Assembly: GCA_903884425.1 (NCBI GenBank)
Contig: CAISEP010000016.1
Coordinates: 62,001-126,000 of the forward strand
DNA length: 64,000 nt
Origin: an uncultured Caulobacterales bacterium
Lineage (GTDB): Bacteria; Pseudomonadota; Alphaproteobacteria; Caulobacterales; Caulobacteraceae
Reading direction: 5' to 3'
In this document: positions 34,092 through 44,622 of the stretch, in pieces
Layout: each line of letters begins with the position of its first letter
Position numbering within the stretch: the stretch's first letter is position 1
The notes under the pieces: model-generated
Told to the model about the DNA's origin: nothing
Database searches by the model: none
Seen by the model: the letters and a program-made list of their open reading frames with translations, nothing else
Made by a program: the position numbers and the translations under genes

Positions 34092-36077
34092 ATGACCGAC
34101 TCCGCCCGTCCGCTCGCCCTGCGCATGGCCGACGCCATCCGCATCCTGTCCGTCGACGCGGTGAGCCACGCCAATTCCGGTCACGCAGGGGCCCCCATGG
34201 GCCTGGCGGACGTGGCCACCGTCCTGTGGAGCCGGTTCCTGAAGTTCGACGCCAAGGCACCGGACTGGGCCGACCGGGACCGGTTCGTCCTGTCCGCGGG
34301 GCATGGCTCGATGCTGATCTATTCCCTCCTGCACCTGACCGGGGTGAAGGCGGTGACCATGGACCAGATCCGCAACTTCCGGCAGCTGGGGTCCAACACG
34401 CCGGGCCATCCGGAATACGGCCACACGCCCGGGGTGGAGACCACCACCGGCCCCCTGGGCCAGGGCCTGGCCACCGCCGTGGGCATGGCCATGGCCGAGC
34501 GCAGCCTGAATGCCCGCTACGGCGACGATCTGGTGGACCACCGCACCTGGGTGCTGGCGGGGGACGGCTGCCTGATGGAGGGGATCAGCCATGAGGCCAT
34601 CAGCCTCGCCGCCCGGCTGAAGCTGAGCCGCCTGACCGTCATCTGGGACGACAACAACGCCACCATCGACGGGGTGGTGGGCCTGTCGGAGACCGGAGAC
34701 CAGATCGCCCGCTTCAAGGCCGCCGGCTGGGCGGTGAAGGCCATCGACGGCCATGACCACGGCCAGATCCGCCGGGCGCTCGCCTGGGCCATGAAGCAGG
34801 ACCGCCCGTCCCTGATCGCCGCCAAGACCCAGATCGGCCGTGGTGCCGGGGCCATGGCCGGCAACTACAAGTCCCACGGGGTGCTGGGTGCCGAGGCCGT
34901 GGCCGCCACCCGGGCCGAGCTGGGCTGGACCGCCCCGCCCTTCGAGATGCCTGAGGACATAGCCAAGGCCTGGCGCGCCGTCGGCCGTCGGGGGGCGAAG
35001 CTGCGCAAGGCCTGGAACGAACGGCTCGCCGCCGCGCCGAAGGGGGCCGACTTCACCCGGGCCGTGATCAAGGGGGAGCTGCCCGCCGACGCCTTTGCCG
35101 CCCTGGACGCCCACATTGCCAAGGTGCTGGAGGACAAGCCCGCCAACGCCACCCGTGTCTTCTCCGGCGCGGCCCTGGCAGCCCTGACCCCGGCCATTCC
35201 CGAACTGATCGGCGGCTCGGCGGACCTCACCGGCTCGGTGAACACCCTGACGCCGGGCATGACCGGCTTCGATGCCCCCGACTATGCCGGGCGCTATGTC
35301 TATTACGGCGTGCGCGAGCACGGCATGGCCGCGGCCATGAACGGCATGGCCCTGCATGGCGGCGTCATTCCCTATGCCGGGACCTTCCTGGTGTTCTCCG
35401 ACTACAGCCGCCCGGCCATCCGACTGTCCGCCCTGATGGGGCTGCGGGTGGTGCATGTGATGACCCATGACAGCATCGGCGTGGGCGAGGACGGGCCGAC
35501 CCACCAGCCCGTGGAGCATGTGGCGAGCTTGCGGGCCATCCCCGACCTGACCGTGTTCCGCCCCGCCGATGCGGTGGAGACGGCGGAGTGCTGGAAGCTG
35601 GCCCTCACGCAGAAGAACCGGCCCTCGGTCATGGTCCTGTCCCGGCAGAAGACCACCGCCGCCCGCAAGGTTCCGGCGTCCGAGACCCTGTCCGCCCGCG
35701 GGGCCTACGAGATCTCCCCCGCCGACGGCAAGGCTCGGGCCACCCTGTTCGGCACGGGTACGGAACTGGCCCTCGCCCTCGAGGCCCAGGCCCTGCTGCA
35801 GGCGGACGGGATCGCCGCCCGGGTGGTGTCGGTGCCGTCCTTCGAGCTGTTCGCCGCCCAGCCCGCCGCCTACCGCAAGGCGGTGGTCGGCGATGCGCCG
35901 GTGCGCGCAGCGGTGGAGGCGGGCGTGCGCCAGGGCTGGGACGCCCTGATCGGCGCGGACGGCATCTTCGTCGGCATGTCCGGCTTCGGCGCCTCCGCCC
36001 CGGCGGAGAAGCTCTATCCCCACTTCGGCATCACCGCCGCCGACCTGGCAAAGGCCGTGAAGGCGCGCCTGGCCTGA
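34092..36077 (+). CDS. tkt: Transketolase
   Basis: This 661-residue thiamine-diphosphate enzyme of the pentose phosphate pathway shows SHANSGHAGAPMGLADVA and FVLSAGHGSMLIYSLLHL. The GDGCLMEGISHEA region with DDNNATID binds Mg-ThDP, and GVREHGMAAAMNGMALHGG carries the catalytic Glu. THDSIGVGEDGPTHQPVEHV is also present. The length is typical. GAGGGA precedes the ATG at 34092. The C-terminal domain (LFGTGTELALALEA, GAS-P-EKLYPHFGIT) is complete. It transfers two-carbon units between sugar phosphates and feeds erythrose-4-phosphate and ribose-5-phosphate pathways. Confidence 0.97.
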   Translation: MTDSARPLALRMADAIRILSVDAVSHANSGHAGAPMGLADVATVLWSRFLKFDAKAPDWADRDRFVLSAGHGSMLIYSLLHLTGVKAVTMDQIRNFRQLGSNTPGHPEYGHTPGVETTTGPLGQGLATAVGMAMAERSLNARYGDDLVDHRTWVLAGDGCLMEGISHEAISLAARLKLSRLTVIWDDNNATIDGVVGLSETGDQIARFKAAGWAVKAIDGHDHGQIRRALAWAMKQDRPSLIAAKTQIGRGAGAMAGNYKSHGVLGAEAVAATRAELGWTAPPFEMPEDIAKAWRAVGRRGAKLRKAWNERLAAAPKGADFTRAVIKGELPADAFAALDAHIAKVLEDKPANATRVFSGAALAALTPAIPELIGGSADLTGSVNTLTPGMTGFDAPDYAGRYVYYGVREHGMAAAMNGMALHGGVIPYAGTFLVFSDYSRPAIRLSALMGLRVVHVMTHDSIGVGEDGPTHQPVEHVASLRAIPDLTVFRPADAVETAECWKLALTQKNRPSVMVLSRQKTTAARKVPASETLSARGAYEISPADGKARATLFGTGTELALALEAQALLQADGIAARVVSVPSFELFAAQPAAYRKAVVGDAPVRAAVEAGVRQGWDALIGADGIFVGMSGFGASAPAEKLYPHFGITAADLAKAVKARLA

Positions 36078-36135
36078 CGCGGGCCGCGGCGTCTTAGCAG
36101 ACCGTAAGGCTGCGGCATGATATGAGCATCTCCGC

Positions 36136-38181
36136 ATGATCCAGCCGGCCGCGCCTCCGTTCCACTCCCCCTTCGCCCACGCCTTCGTGCGCGTCGGCGT
36201 CTGCACGCCTGCGGTGCGCCCGGCCGACCCCGCCTTCAACGCCGCCGCGATCCTGGATCAGGTGCGCGAGGCCGATGCCGCCGGGGCCAGCCTGATGGTG
36301 TTCCCGGAGCTGGGGATCAGCGCCTATGCCATCGACGACCTGCACCACCAGACCGTGCTGCTGGACGCGGTGGAGACCGCGCTTGTGGAGCTCGCCCGGG
36401 ACAGCGCGGACCTGAAGCCCGCCTTCGTCGTGGGTGCCCCCCTACGCCGCCGGGGTCGGCTCTACAACTGCGGCGTGGTGATCCATGGCGGACGCCTGGT
36501 CGGCGTGGTTCCCAAGAGCTACCTGCCCAACTACCGGGAGTTCTACGAGCCCCGCTGGTTCACCCCGGGGCACGAGACCACCGGCGAGATCGAGATCGCC
36601 GGGGACGAGGTGCCCTTCGGCACGGACCTGATGTTCCGCAGCACCGGCCTGATCGACGTGACCTTCCATGTGGAGGTGTGCGAGGACGTCTGGGCCCCGA
36701 CGCCGCCCTCGACCCTGGCCGCCGTCAGCGGGGCCGAGGTGCTGCTGAACCTGTCGGCCAGCAACATCGTCATCGGCAAGGCCCAGGCCCGCCGCACCCT
36801 GTGCGCCGCCCAGTCCATGCGCTGCCTGGCCGCCTATGCCTATTCCGCCGCGGGCCCCGGGGAGTCCACCACGGACCTCGCCTGGGACGGGCACGGGGTG
36901 ATCTTCGAGAACGGCCGGGAGCTGGCGGAGACGACGCGGTTCTCAGCCTCGCCGACGCTGGCCCTGGCTGACGTGGACCTGGCCCTCCTGCGGGCGGAGC
37001 GAATCCGTACCCGGGCCTTCGGCGAGAGCCCGGACGCCGCCGACGACTTCCGCATCCTGGAGCTGGAAATCCTGCCCCCCGCGGGTCCCCAGCCCCTGCT
37101 GCGCAAGGTGGAGCGGTTCCCCTATGTGCCGTCCGACCCCGCCCGCCTGGCGCAGGACTGCGCCGAGGCCTACCAGATCCAGGTCCAGGGCCTGGCCCAG
37201 CGGCTGCGCTCCACAGGGCTGCAGAAGCTGGTGATCGGCGTGTCCGGCGGCCTCGATTCCACCCAGGCCCTGATCGTCGCCGCCCGGGTCATGGACCAGC
37301 TCGGCCTGCCCCGCAGCCATGTGCTGGCCTATACCCTGCCGGGCTTCGCCACCTCCGACGGCACCCGGTCCAATGCCTGGGCGCTGATGAACAGCCTGGG
37401 CGTCACGGGGGCGGAGATCGACATCCGCCCCGCCGCCAACCAGATGCTGGCCGATCTCGGCCACCCGGCGGCCACGGGGGCGGCGGTCTATGACGTGACC
37501 TTCGAGAACGTGCAGGCGGGGCTGCGCACCGACTATCTGTTCCGCCTCGCCAATCATGCGGGGGCGCTGGTGGTGGGCACCGGCGACCTGTCGGAGCTGG
37601 GGCTGGGCTGGTGCACCTACGGGGTGGGCGACCACATGTCGCACTACAACCCCAATGCCTCGGTCTCCAAGACCCTGATCCAGCACCTGATCCGGTATGT
37701 GGCCGCCTCGGGCGACGTGTCGGACGAGGTGGCGAGGGTGCTGCACGCCATTCTCGACACGGAAATCTCGCCGGAGCTGGTGCCCCCAGGCACGGATGGC
37801 GCGGTGCAGTCGACGGAGAGCTTCGTCGGTCCCTACGCCCTGCAGGACTTCAACCTGTTCTACCTGTCTCGGTATGGGTTTGCGCCGTCGCGGATCGCCT
37901 ATCTGGCCCTGCAGGCCTGGGGGGATGCGCACACCGGGGACTGGCCGGCGAACACGCCGGACGCCGCCCGCCGGGCCTATGACCTGGCGACCATCAAGGG
38001 CTGGCTCGCCCTGTTCCTGAAGCGGTTCTTCGCCAACCAGTTCAAGCGCTCCGCCGTGCCCAACGGGCCGAAGATCTCGTCCGGCGGGTCGCTCTCTCCC
38101 CGCGGCGACTGGCGGATGCCCTCGGACGCCAGTGCCGCCGCCTGGCTGGACGAGCTGATGCGGAATACGCCGGAGGGGTAG
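36136..38181 (+). CDS. nadE: Glutamine-dependent NAD(+) synthetase
   Basis: This 681-residue two-domain enzyme makes NAD from deamido-NAD. The N-terminal nitrilase-like glutaminase (about 1-290) carries its triad in FPELGISAY (Glu), KSYLPNYREFYEPRW (Lys) and VEVCEDVW (Cys). The C-terminal NH3-dependent synthetase (about 350-681) has the PP-loop GVSGGLDSTQALI (Ser370 begins SGGLDS), GTGDLSELGLGW and a closing KRSAVPNGPKIS. Length and motifs match the large bacterial form. It starts 58 bases after the transketolase gene. The region just downstream carries duplicated inverted-repeat elements. Confidence 0.96.
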   Translation: MIQPAAPPFHSPFAHAFVRVGVCTPAVRPADPAFNAAAILDQVREADAAGASLMVFPELGISAYAIDDLHHQTVLLDAVETALVELARDSADLKPAFVVGAPLRRRGRLYNCGVVIHGGRLVGVVPKSYLPNYREFYEPRWFTPGHETTGEIEIAGDEVPFGTDLMFRSTGLIDVTFHVEVCEDVWAPTPPSTLAAVSGAEVLLNLSASNIVIGKAQARRTLCAAQSMRCLAAYAYSAAGPGESTTDLAWDGHGVIFENGRELAETTRFSASPTLALADVDLALLRAERIRTRAFGESPDAADDFRILELEILPPAGPQPLLRKVERFPYVPSDPARLAQDCAEAYQIQVQGLAQRLRSTGLQKLVIGVSGGLDSTQALIVAARVMDQLGLPRSHVLAYTLPGFATSDGTRSNAWALMNSLGVTGAEIDIRPAANQMLADLGHPAATGAAVYDVTFENVQAGLRTDYLFRLANHAGALVVGTGDLSELGLGWCTYGVGDHMSHYNPNASVSKTLIQHLIRYVAASGDVSDEVARVLHAILDTEISPELVPPGTDGAVQSTESFVGPYALQDFNLFYLSRYGFAPSRIAYLALQAWGDAHTGDWPANTPDAARRAYDLATIKGWLALFLKRFFANQFKRSAVPNGPKISSGGSLSPRGDWRMPSDASAAAWLDELMRNTPEG

Positions 38182-38184
38182 TGC

Positions 38185-38315
38185 GTCCTTCGAGACGGGC
38201 CGTTCCGGCCCTCCTCAGGATGACGCGCGTTTGTGCTCTGCGCGGACGGGGGATTGGGCTCGACCATCAACCTTCGTCATGGTGAGGAGCCCTGAAAGGG
38301 CGTCTCGAACCACGC
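38185..38315. repeat. Inverted-repeat intergenic element, copy 1
   Basis: This 131-base unit has two inverted arms. GTCCTTCGAGACGGGCC...CTCCTCAGGATGACG on the left is mirrored by CGTCATGGTGAGGAG...GGGCGTCTCGAACCACG on the right. Each arm also contains a small hairpin (GGCCGTTCCGGCC; GCCCTGAAAGGGC). A second copy follows 14 bases later. Such elements are common, non-coding and dispersed in alphaproteobacterial genomes; their function is unclear. Confidence 0.85.
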
Positions 38316-38329
38316 ACAGCCCCCTCTGA

Positions 38330-38460
38330 GTCCTTCGAGACGGGCCTTCGGTCCTCCTCAGGATGACGCGCATTTGTGCTCTGTGCGGACGGGGGCGTGG
38401 GCTCGACCATCAACCTTCGTCATGGTGAGGAGCCCCGGAACGGGGCGTCTCGAACCACGC
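38330..38460. repeat. Inverted-repeat intergenic element, copy 2
   Basis: This is a second 131-base copy of the preceding element with the same arm order. The central stretch (TTTGTGCTCTG, CGGACGGGGG, GGGCTCGACCATCAACCTT) is conserved between copies with a few substitutions. The internal hairpins differ in compensating positions (GGGCC...GGTCC; GCCCCGGAACGGGGC), which suggests selection for pairing or copying from variant sources. It ends 11 bases before the convergent galE stop. Confidence 0.85.
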
Positions 38461-38470
38461 GCTACCCCCC

Positions 38471-39457
38471 TCACCCCCGCCTGGCACCTTCCTTCAGCCG
38501 CCAGGCATTGGCGGTGGCGACGATCTCGTCGATCGACGAGTGGACCGGCGTCCAGCCCAGGATTTCCCGGGCCCGCGTGTTGGAGGCGATCAGCACCGGC
38601 GGGTCCCCGGCCCGACGGGGGCCGATGGTGCGGGGCAGCTTGCGGCCGGTCACCCGCTCGATGGCGTCGGCGATCTCCTTCACCGTGGCACCTTCCCCCG
38701 TGCCCAGGTTGAAGAAGCCCCCCGCGCCGCCACCCAGCAGGTGCTCTGCCGCCAGGCGGTGCGCCTGGCCCAGATCGGTCACGTGCACATAGTCCCGGAC
38801 GCAGGTGCCATCCCTTGTGTCGAAGTCATCGCCGAAGATGGTGAACTTGAAGTCGTCCCGCAGGGAGCCCTCGATGGCCAGGGGGATCACGTGGGTCTCC
38901 GGCTCGTGCCGCTCGCCGGTGTCGCCGTCCGGATCGGCCCCGGCGGCGTTGAAATAGCGCAGGGCCGCGAAGGTGAAGCCGTAGGCGCTGGCATAGTCCG
39001 CCAGCATCCGCTCCACCATCAGCTTGGACCAGCCATAGGGATTGATCGGCCACTGGGGGTGATCCTCCGGAATCGGCACGATCTTCGGCACGCCATAGGT
39101 GGCCGCGGTGGAGGAGAAGATGAACTTCGAGCAGCCGTGGGCGCGCATGGCCTCCAGCACGTTGAAGGCGCCGAGGGAATTGTTGGCATAGTAGCGGCCG
39201 GGGTCGCTGACGCTCTCGCCCACATAGGTGAGGGCGGCGAAATGGGCGACCAGGTCCGGCTTCACCGTCGCCATGGCCCGGCCCACGGCGTCCGCGTCCA
39301 GCAGGTCCCCCTCGATCAGGTCCCCCCACTGCACCAGGTCCCGCCAGCCGCGGTACAGGTTGTCGAACACCACGACCCGGTAGCCCGCCCGGGCAAAGGC
39401 CTTGCAGCAGTGGCTGCCGACATATCCGGCACCGCCGGTGACGAGGATGGTCTGCAC
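38471..39457 (-). CDS. galE: UDP-glucose 4-epimerase
   Basis: This 328-residue short-chain dehydrogenase fold enzyme interconverts UDP-glucose and UDP-galactose. It shows ILVTGGAGYVGSHCCKAF, VFDNLYRG, HFAALTYVGESVSDP, the FSSTAATYG Ser with YGWSKLMVE Tyr-x3-Lys catalytic pair, ALRYFNAAGADPDGD, and DYVHVTDL. The GTG at 39457 follows ACGGAG; upstream in-frame ATG 39562 has no conserved sequence. It could feed a galactose or galactofuranose donor to the polysaccharide locus. The neighbouring GST is divergent. Confidence 0.95.
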   Translation of the reverse strand: MQTILVTGGAGYVGSHCCKAFARAGYRVVVFDNLYRGWRDLVQWGDLIEGDLLDADAVGRAMATVKPDLVAHFAALTYVGESVSDPGRYYANNSLGAFNVLEAMRAHGCSKFIFSSTAATYGVPKIVPIPEDHPQWPINPYGWSKLMVERMLADYASAYGFTFAALRYFNAAGADPDGDTGERHEPETHVIPLAIEGSLRDDFKFTIFGDDFDTRDGTCVRDYVHVTDLGQAHRLAAEHLLGGGAGGFFNLGTGEGATVKEIADAIERVTGRKLPRTIGPRRAGDPPVLIASNTRAREILGWTPVHSSIDEIVATANAWRLKEGARRG

Positions 39458-39623
39458 GTGGGACTCCGTCGGTTCGTTGTGCGACTGCTGATACAGGGGG
39501 CGGCGGCCGGGCGCCAGAGTCCCGGGGGCCTCAATGGGCACCGACCGGGAATGCACCGGCACCTATTGACATGAGGGGTGCAGAAACGCTCTCCAATCGG
39601 CCGGACCACCGACGGGGGCGACA

Positions 39624-40754
39624 ATGACGCACTGGATACTCTACGGCATGCCCGGCTCGCTCTACACGGCCAAGGCCCGGAGCTATCTGCGCAAGCAGGG
39701 CCTGCCCCTGGAGGAGCGCGCCCCCGGCGACCGGCGCTTCACCACCGAGATCATTCCCGTCACCGGCCGCTGGATCGTGCCGGTGATGCAGACGCCTGCC
39801 GGAGAGATCGTCCAGGACGGCACCGACATCATCGACCATGTGGAGCAGGCGGGCCTCGCCACCCGCTCCGCCTATCCCGCCGATCCGGTGGCCCGGGTGA
39901 TCGCCCTGATCTTCGAGCTGTTCGGCGGGGAGGGCCTTTTGCGCCCGGCCATGCACTATCGCTGGAACTTCGATGCCGACAACCTGCCGTTCCTCGAGCG
40001 GGACTTCGTCAACACCCTGTTCCCCGGTGCCGATGCAGAGACCCGCGCCGGGGTCTTTGCCCGGTCCAGCGGCCTGATGCGCAAGGCCGCCGCGGGCTTC
40101 GGCGTGACCCCCGAAAGCTTCGCGGCGGTGGAGGCGAGCTATCTCGACTTCCTCGCGCGCCTCGACGCCCATCTGGCCATCCATCCCTATCTGCTGGGGA
40201 ACGACCCCAGCCTCGGCGACTACGGCCTGATCGCCCCCCTGCATGCCCATCTGAGCCGGGACCCGCACCCGTCCCTGCTGATGAAGCGCCACGCCCTGCA
40301 CGTCTGGCGCTGGGTGGAGCGGATGACCACGCGGGACGACGATGCCGCCGAATTCCTCGCCCAGCCGGCACCGGCCGTGCCGGCCCTGGCCTCCCCCACC
40401 CTGGCGGCGCTGCTGGCCTTCATCGCCGGGGACTATCTGCCGGAAGTGGAGGCCATGGCCGCCTGGCTGAACACCTGGCTGGCCGAACAGCCCGCGGACC
40501 GGCTGGCCGGGCCCATGGACCGGACCGTGGGCCGGATGACCTTTCCGTGGCGGGGGCTCGAGCTGACGGTAATGGTCATGCCCTACCGCATCTGGCTGCT
40601 GCAGCGGGTGCAGGACGCCGCCGACGCGCTGTCGCCCTCGGACCGGCAAGCCCTGGACGCCCTGCTGGCCCCTGCCGGGCTCGCCCCGCTGCTGACCGCG
40701 CGGGTCACCCGCCGGGTGGAGCGCCGGGATCAGCGGGAGTGGTGGGCCACCTGA
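39624..40754 (+). CDS. Long glutathione S-transferase-like protein
   Basis: This 376-residue protein has an N-terminal thioredoxin-like GST domain (WILYGMPGSLYTAKARSYLR, then IVPVMQTPAGEIVQDGTDIIDHVE). An alpha-helical GST C-domain contains YLLGNDPSLGDYGLIAPLHAHL, the GxxPSxxDF-like N-capping box. It is longer than usual GSTs (200-250 residues); about 130 extra C-terminal helical residues follow. No catalytic Cys or Ser is obvious near the thioredoxin start (MPGSLYT may supply Ser or Tyr). Detoxification or redox roles are guesses. Confidence 0.78.
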   Translation: MTHWILYGMPGSLYTAKARSYLRKQGLPLEERAPGDRRFTTEIIPVTGRWIVPVMQTPAGEIVQDGTDIIDHVEQAGLATRSAYPADPVARVIALIFELFGGEGLLRPAMHYRWNFDADNLPFLERDFVNTLFPGADAETRAGVFARSSGLMRKAAAGFGVTPESFAAVEASYLDFLARLDAHLAIHPYLLGNDPSLGDYGLIAPLHAHLSRDPHPSLLMKRHALHVWRWVERMTTRDDDAAEFLAQPAPAVPALASPTLAALLAFIAGDYLPEVEAMAAWLNTWLAEQPADRLAGPMDRTVGRMTFPWRGLELTVMVMPYRIWLLQRVQDAADALSPSDRQALDALLAPAGLAPLLTARVTRRVERRDQREWWAT

Positions 40755-40923
40755 CCGGAAGGTCCGGAACCGGCGAATCCGCCTGACCCTCGCACAGGAT
40801 TTACCGGTTGTGCATGGCGCCGGGGGAAAAGGGCCCCTATGTTGTTGAGGACAGACGGTTTCGTCTACGTATCAACAGGGCCGGAGACCCATGTCCGGTC
40901 CGGCAGGCCAAGAAGGCATCCGC

Positions 40924-42843
<1,920 letters not shown>

Positions 42844-42877
42844 CGCCCGACCGGCCCCGCGACGGGACGGCTGGACC

Positions 42878-43717
42878 ATGAGCCTGGAACAGCGTTTGGC
42901 GGACCCTGCCCGGACGCGGCCCCTGGTCATGGGCATCGTCAATGTGACGCCGGACAGCTTTTCCGACGGCGGCCGCCACCTGGACCCGGTCGTCGCCATC
43001 GCCGCGGGCCTGCGCCTGGCGGCGGAGGGGGCGGAGGTGCTGGACATCGGCGGGGAGTCCACCCGCCCGGGTGCCGACCCCGTGTCCGACCAGCAGGAGA
43101 TGGACCGCATCCTGCCGGTGATCGAGGGGCTGGCCCGGCAGACGGACCGGCTCCTCTCCGTGGACACCCTCAAGCCCGCCGTGGCCCGGGCCGCCATGGC
43201 CGCCGGGGCCTCGATCTGGAACGACGTGGCGGCCCTGCACGGCCCGGACGGTCCGGACACGGCGGCGGAACTGGGCTGCACCGTCATTCTCATGCACATG
43301 CAGGGAGAGCCCCGCTCCATGCAGGCCGCCCCCCGCTATGACGACGTGGTGGCGGAGGTGGAGGCCTTCCTGCTGGCCCGGGCCGAGGCCGCGATGGCCG
43401 CCGGAGTGCGGCGGGACCGGATCTGGCTGGACCCCGGCATCGGCTTCGGCAAGACCGTGGCCCACAACCTGGCCCTGCTGGCAGCCCTGCCGCGCCTGTC
43501 CGCGCATGGCTTTCCGGTGCTGCTGGCCACCAGCCGCAAGCGGTTCATCGCCGCCCTCGATCCCGCCAACCCCGACCCCGGCCATCGCCTGGGCGGCTCC
43601 CTCGCCACGGCGCTGTGGGGGGCCGACCGGGGCTGCGCCATGGTCCGCTGCCACGATGTCGCCGCCACGGTCCAGGCCCTGACCCTGTGGTCGGCGATGC
43701 AAGGGGCCTTTGCATGA
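42878..43717 (+). CDS. folP: Dihydropteroate synthase
   Basis: This 279-residue TIM-barrel enzyme condenses pABA with 6-hydroxymethyl-dihydropterin diphosphate in folate synthesis and is the sulfonamide target. It shows MGIVNVTPDSFSDGGRH, DIGGESTRPGADPV, SVDTLKPAVARAA, NDVAALHG, ILMHMQGEPRSMQ, WLDPGIGFGKT and LLATSRKRFI. All pterin and pABA loops are present. It lies 34 bases after ftsH, and its stop overlaps the thiD start by 4 bases (ATGA). Confidence 0.96.
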   Translation: MSLEQRLADPARTRPLVMGIVNVTPDSFSDGGRHLDPVVAIAAGLRLAAEGAEVLDIGGESTRPGADPVSDQQEMDRILPVIEGLARQTDRLLSVDTLKPAVARAAMAAGASIWNDVAALHGPDGPDTAAELGCTVILMHMQGEPRSMQAAPRYDDVVAEVEAFLLARAEAAMAAGVRRDRIWLDPGIGFGKTVAHNLALLAALPRLSAHGFPVLLATSRKRFIAALDPANPDPGHRLGGSLATALWGADRGCAMVRCHDVAATVQALTLWSAMQGAFA

Positions 43718-44538
43718 GCGCGCCGCCCCGGGGACGGGTGCTGGTCATCGCCGGGTCGGACTCCGGCGGCGGGGCGGGCCTGCAGGCCGACATCAAGGCG
43801 ATCACCGTCCTCGGCGGCTTTGCGGCCACCGCGGTCACTGCCATCACCGTGCAGAACACCCTGGGGGTGAGCGGGGTCCTGGCCCTGTCCCCCGACCTGA
43901 TCGAGGCCCAGGCCCGGGCGGTGCTGGACGACATCGGTGCCGACGTGATCAAGACCGGCATGCTGGGGGACGCCGCCACGGTGGCGCGGGTGGCCGACCT
44001 GCTGGACGCCTGGCGCATCCCGGCGGTGATCGATCCGGTGATGGTGGCCAAGGGCGGACAAGCCCTGCTGGCCGACACAGCGGTCGAGACCCTGATCACC
44101 CGGCTCCTGCCCCGCGCCACCCTGCTGACCCCCAATGCGCCAGAAGCCGCCGCCCTGACCGGCCTTTCCGTGGAGACCACCGACGACCTGCGCCGGGCCG
44201 GACACGCCCTGCTGGAGCTGGGGGCGGGCGCGGTGCTGATGAAGGGCGGGCACATTGCCGGCGACCGGCTGGTGGACCTGCTGATCACGCCGCAAGGGGA
44301 GACCGCCTTCGAGGGCCCGCGGATCGAGACGCGGCACACCCACGGCACCGGCTGCACCCTGGCCTCCGCCGTGGCCGCCGGCCTGGCCCTCGGACGTCCC
44401 CTCGGGACCGCCGTGGCCGATGCCCATGCCTATGTGGCGCAGGCGATCCGCCGGGCCCCGGGCCTGGGTGCCGGACACGGGCCCCTCGACCACGGCTGGC
44501 CCCTGCGTCCAGGCCTGGACGGCCCCCGGCTGAAATGA
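43714..44538 (+). CDS. thiD: Hydroxymethylpyrimidine/phosphomethylpyrimidine kinase
   Basis: This 274-residue ribokinase-fold enzyme phosphorylates HMP and HMP-P for thiamine synthesis. Motifs are VLVIAGSDSGGGAGLQADIKA, TAITVQNTLGV, DVIKTGMLGD, DPVMVAKGG, LLTPNAPEAAALTG, VLMKGGH and HTHGTGCTLASAVAAG with the catalytic Cys near the anion hole. Its ATG overlaps the folP stop (ATGA), so the two are co-translated. thiD after folP is less usual than glmM, but the family call is firm. Confidence 0.96.
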   Translation: MSAPPRGRVLVIAGSDSGGGAGLQADIKAITVLGGFAATAVTAITVQNTLGVSGVLALSPDLIEAQARAVLDDIGADVIKTGMLGDAATVARVADLLDAWRIPAVIDPVMVAKGGQALLADTAVETLITRLLPRATLLTPNAPEAAALTGLSVETTDDLRRAGHALLELGAGAVLMKGGHIAGDRLVDLLITPQGETAFEGPRIETRHTHGTGCTLASAVAAGLALGRPLGTAVADAHAYVAQAIRRAPGLGAGHGPLDHGWPLRPGLDGPRLK

Positions 44539-44622
44539 ACGGAAACCGAGATTGACCGCCCGCCGCGCGGGAAGGTGCTAAACGGCCACCAGATTCGATC
44601 TCAGACCCTCGGGGAACCCGGC

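Noticed and set aside
38185-38460. CRISPR-like or insertion-sequence interpretation of the duplicated element
   Set aside because: There are only two copies, internal inverted arms, no spacers of even size, no transposase frame and no target-site duplication that I could see.
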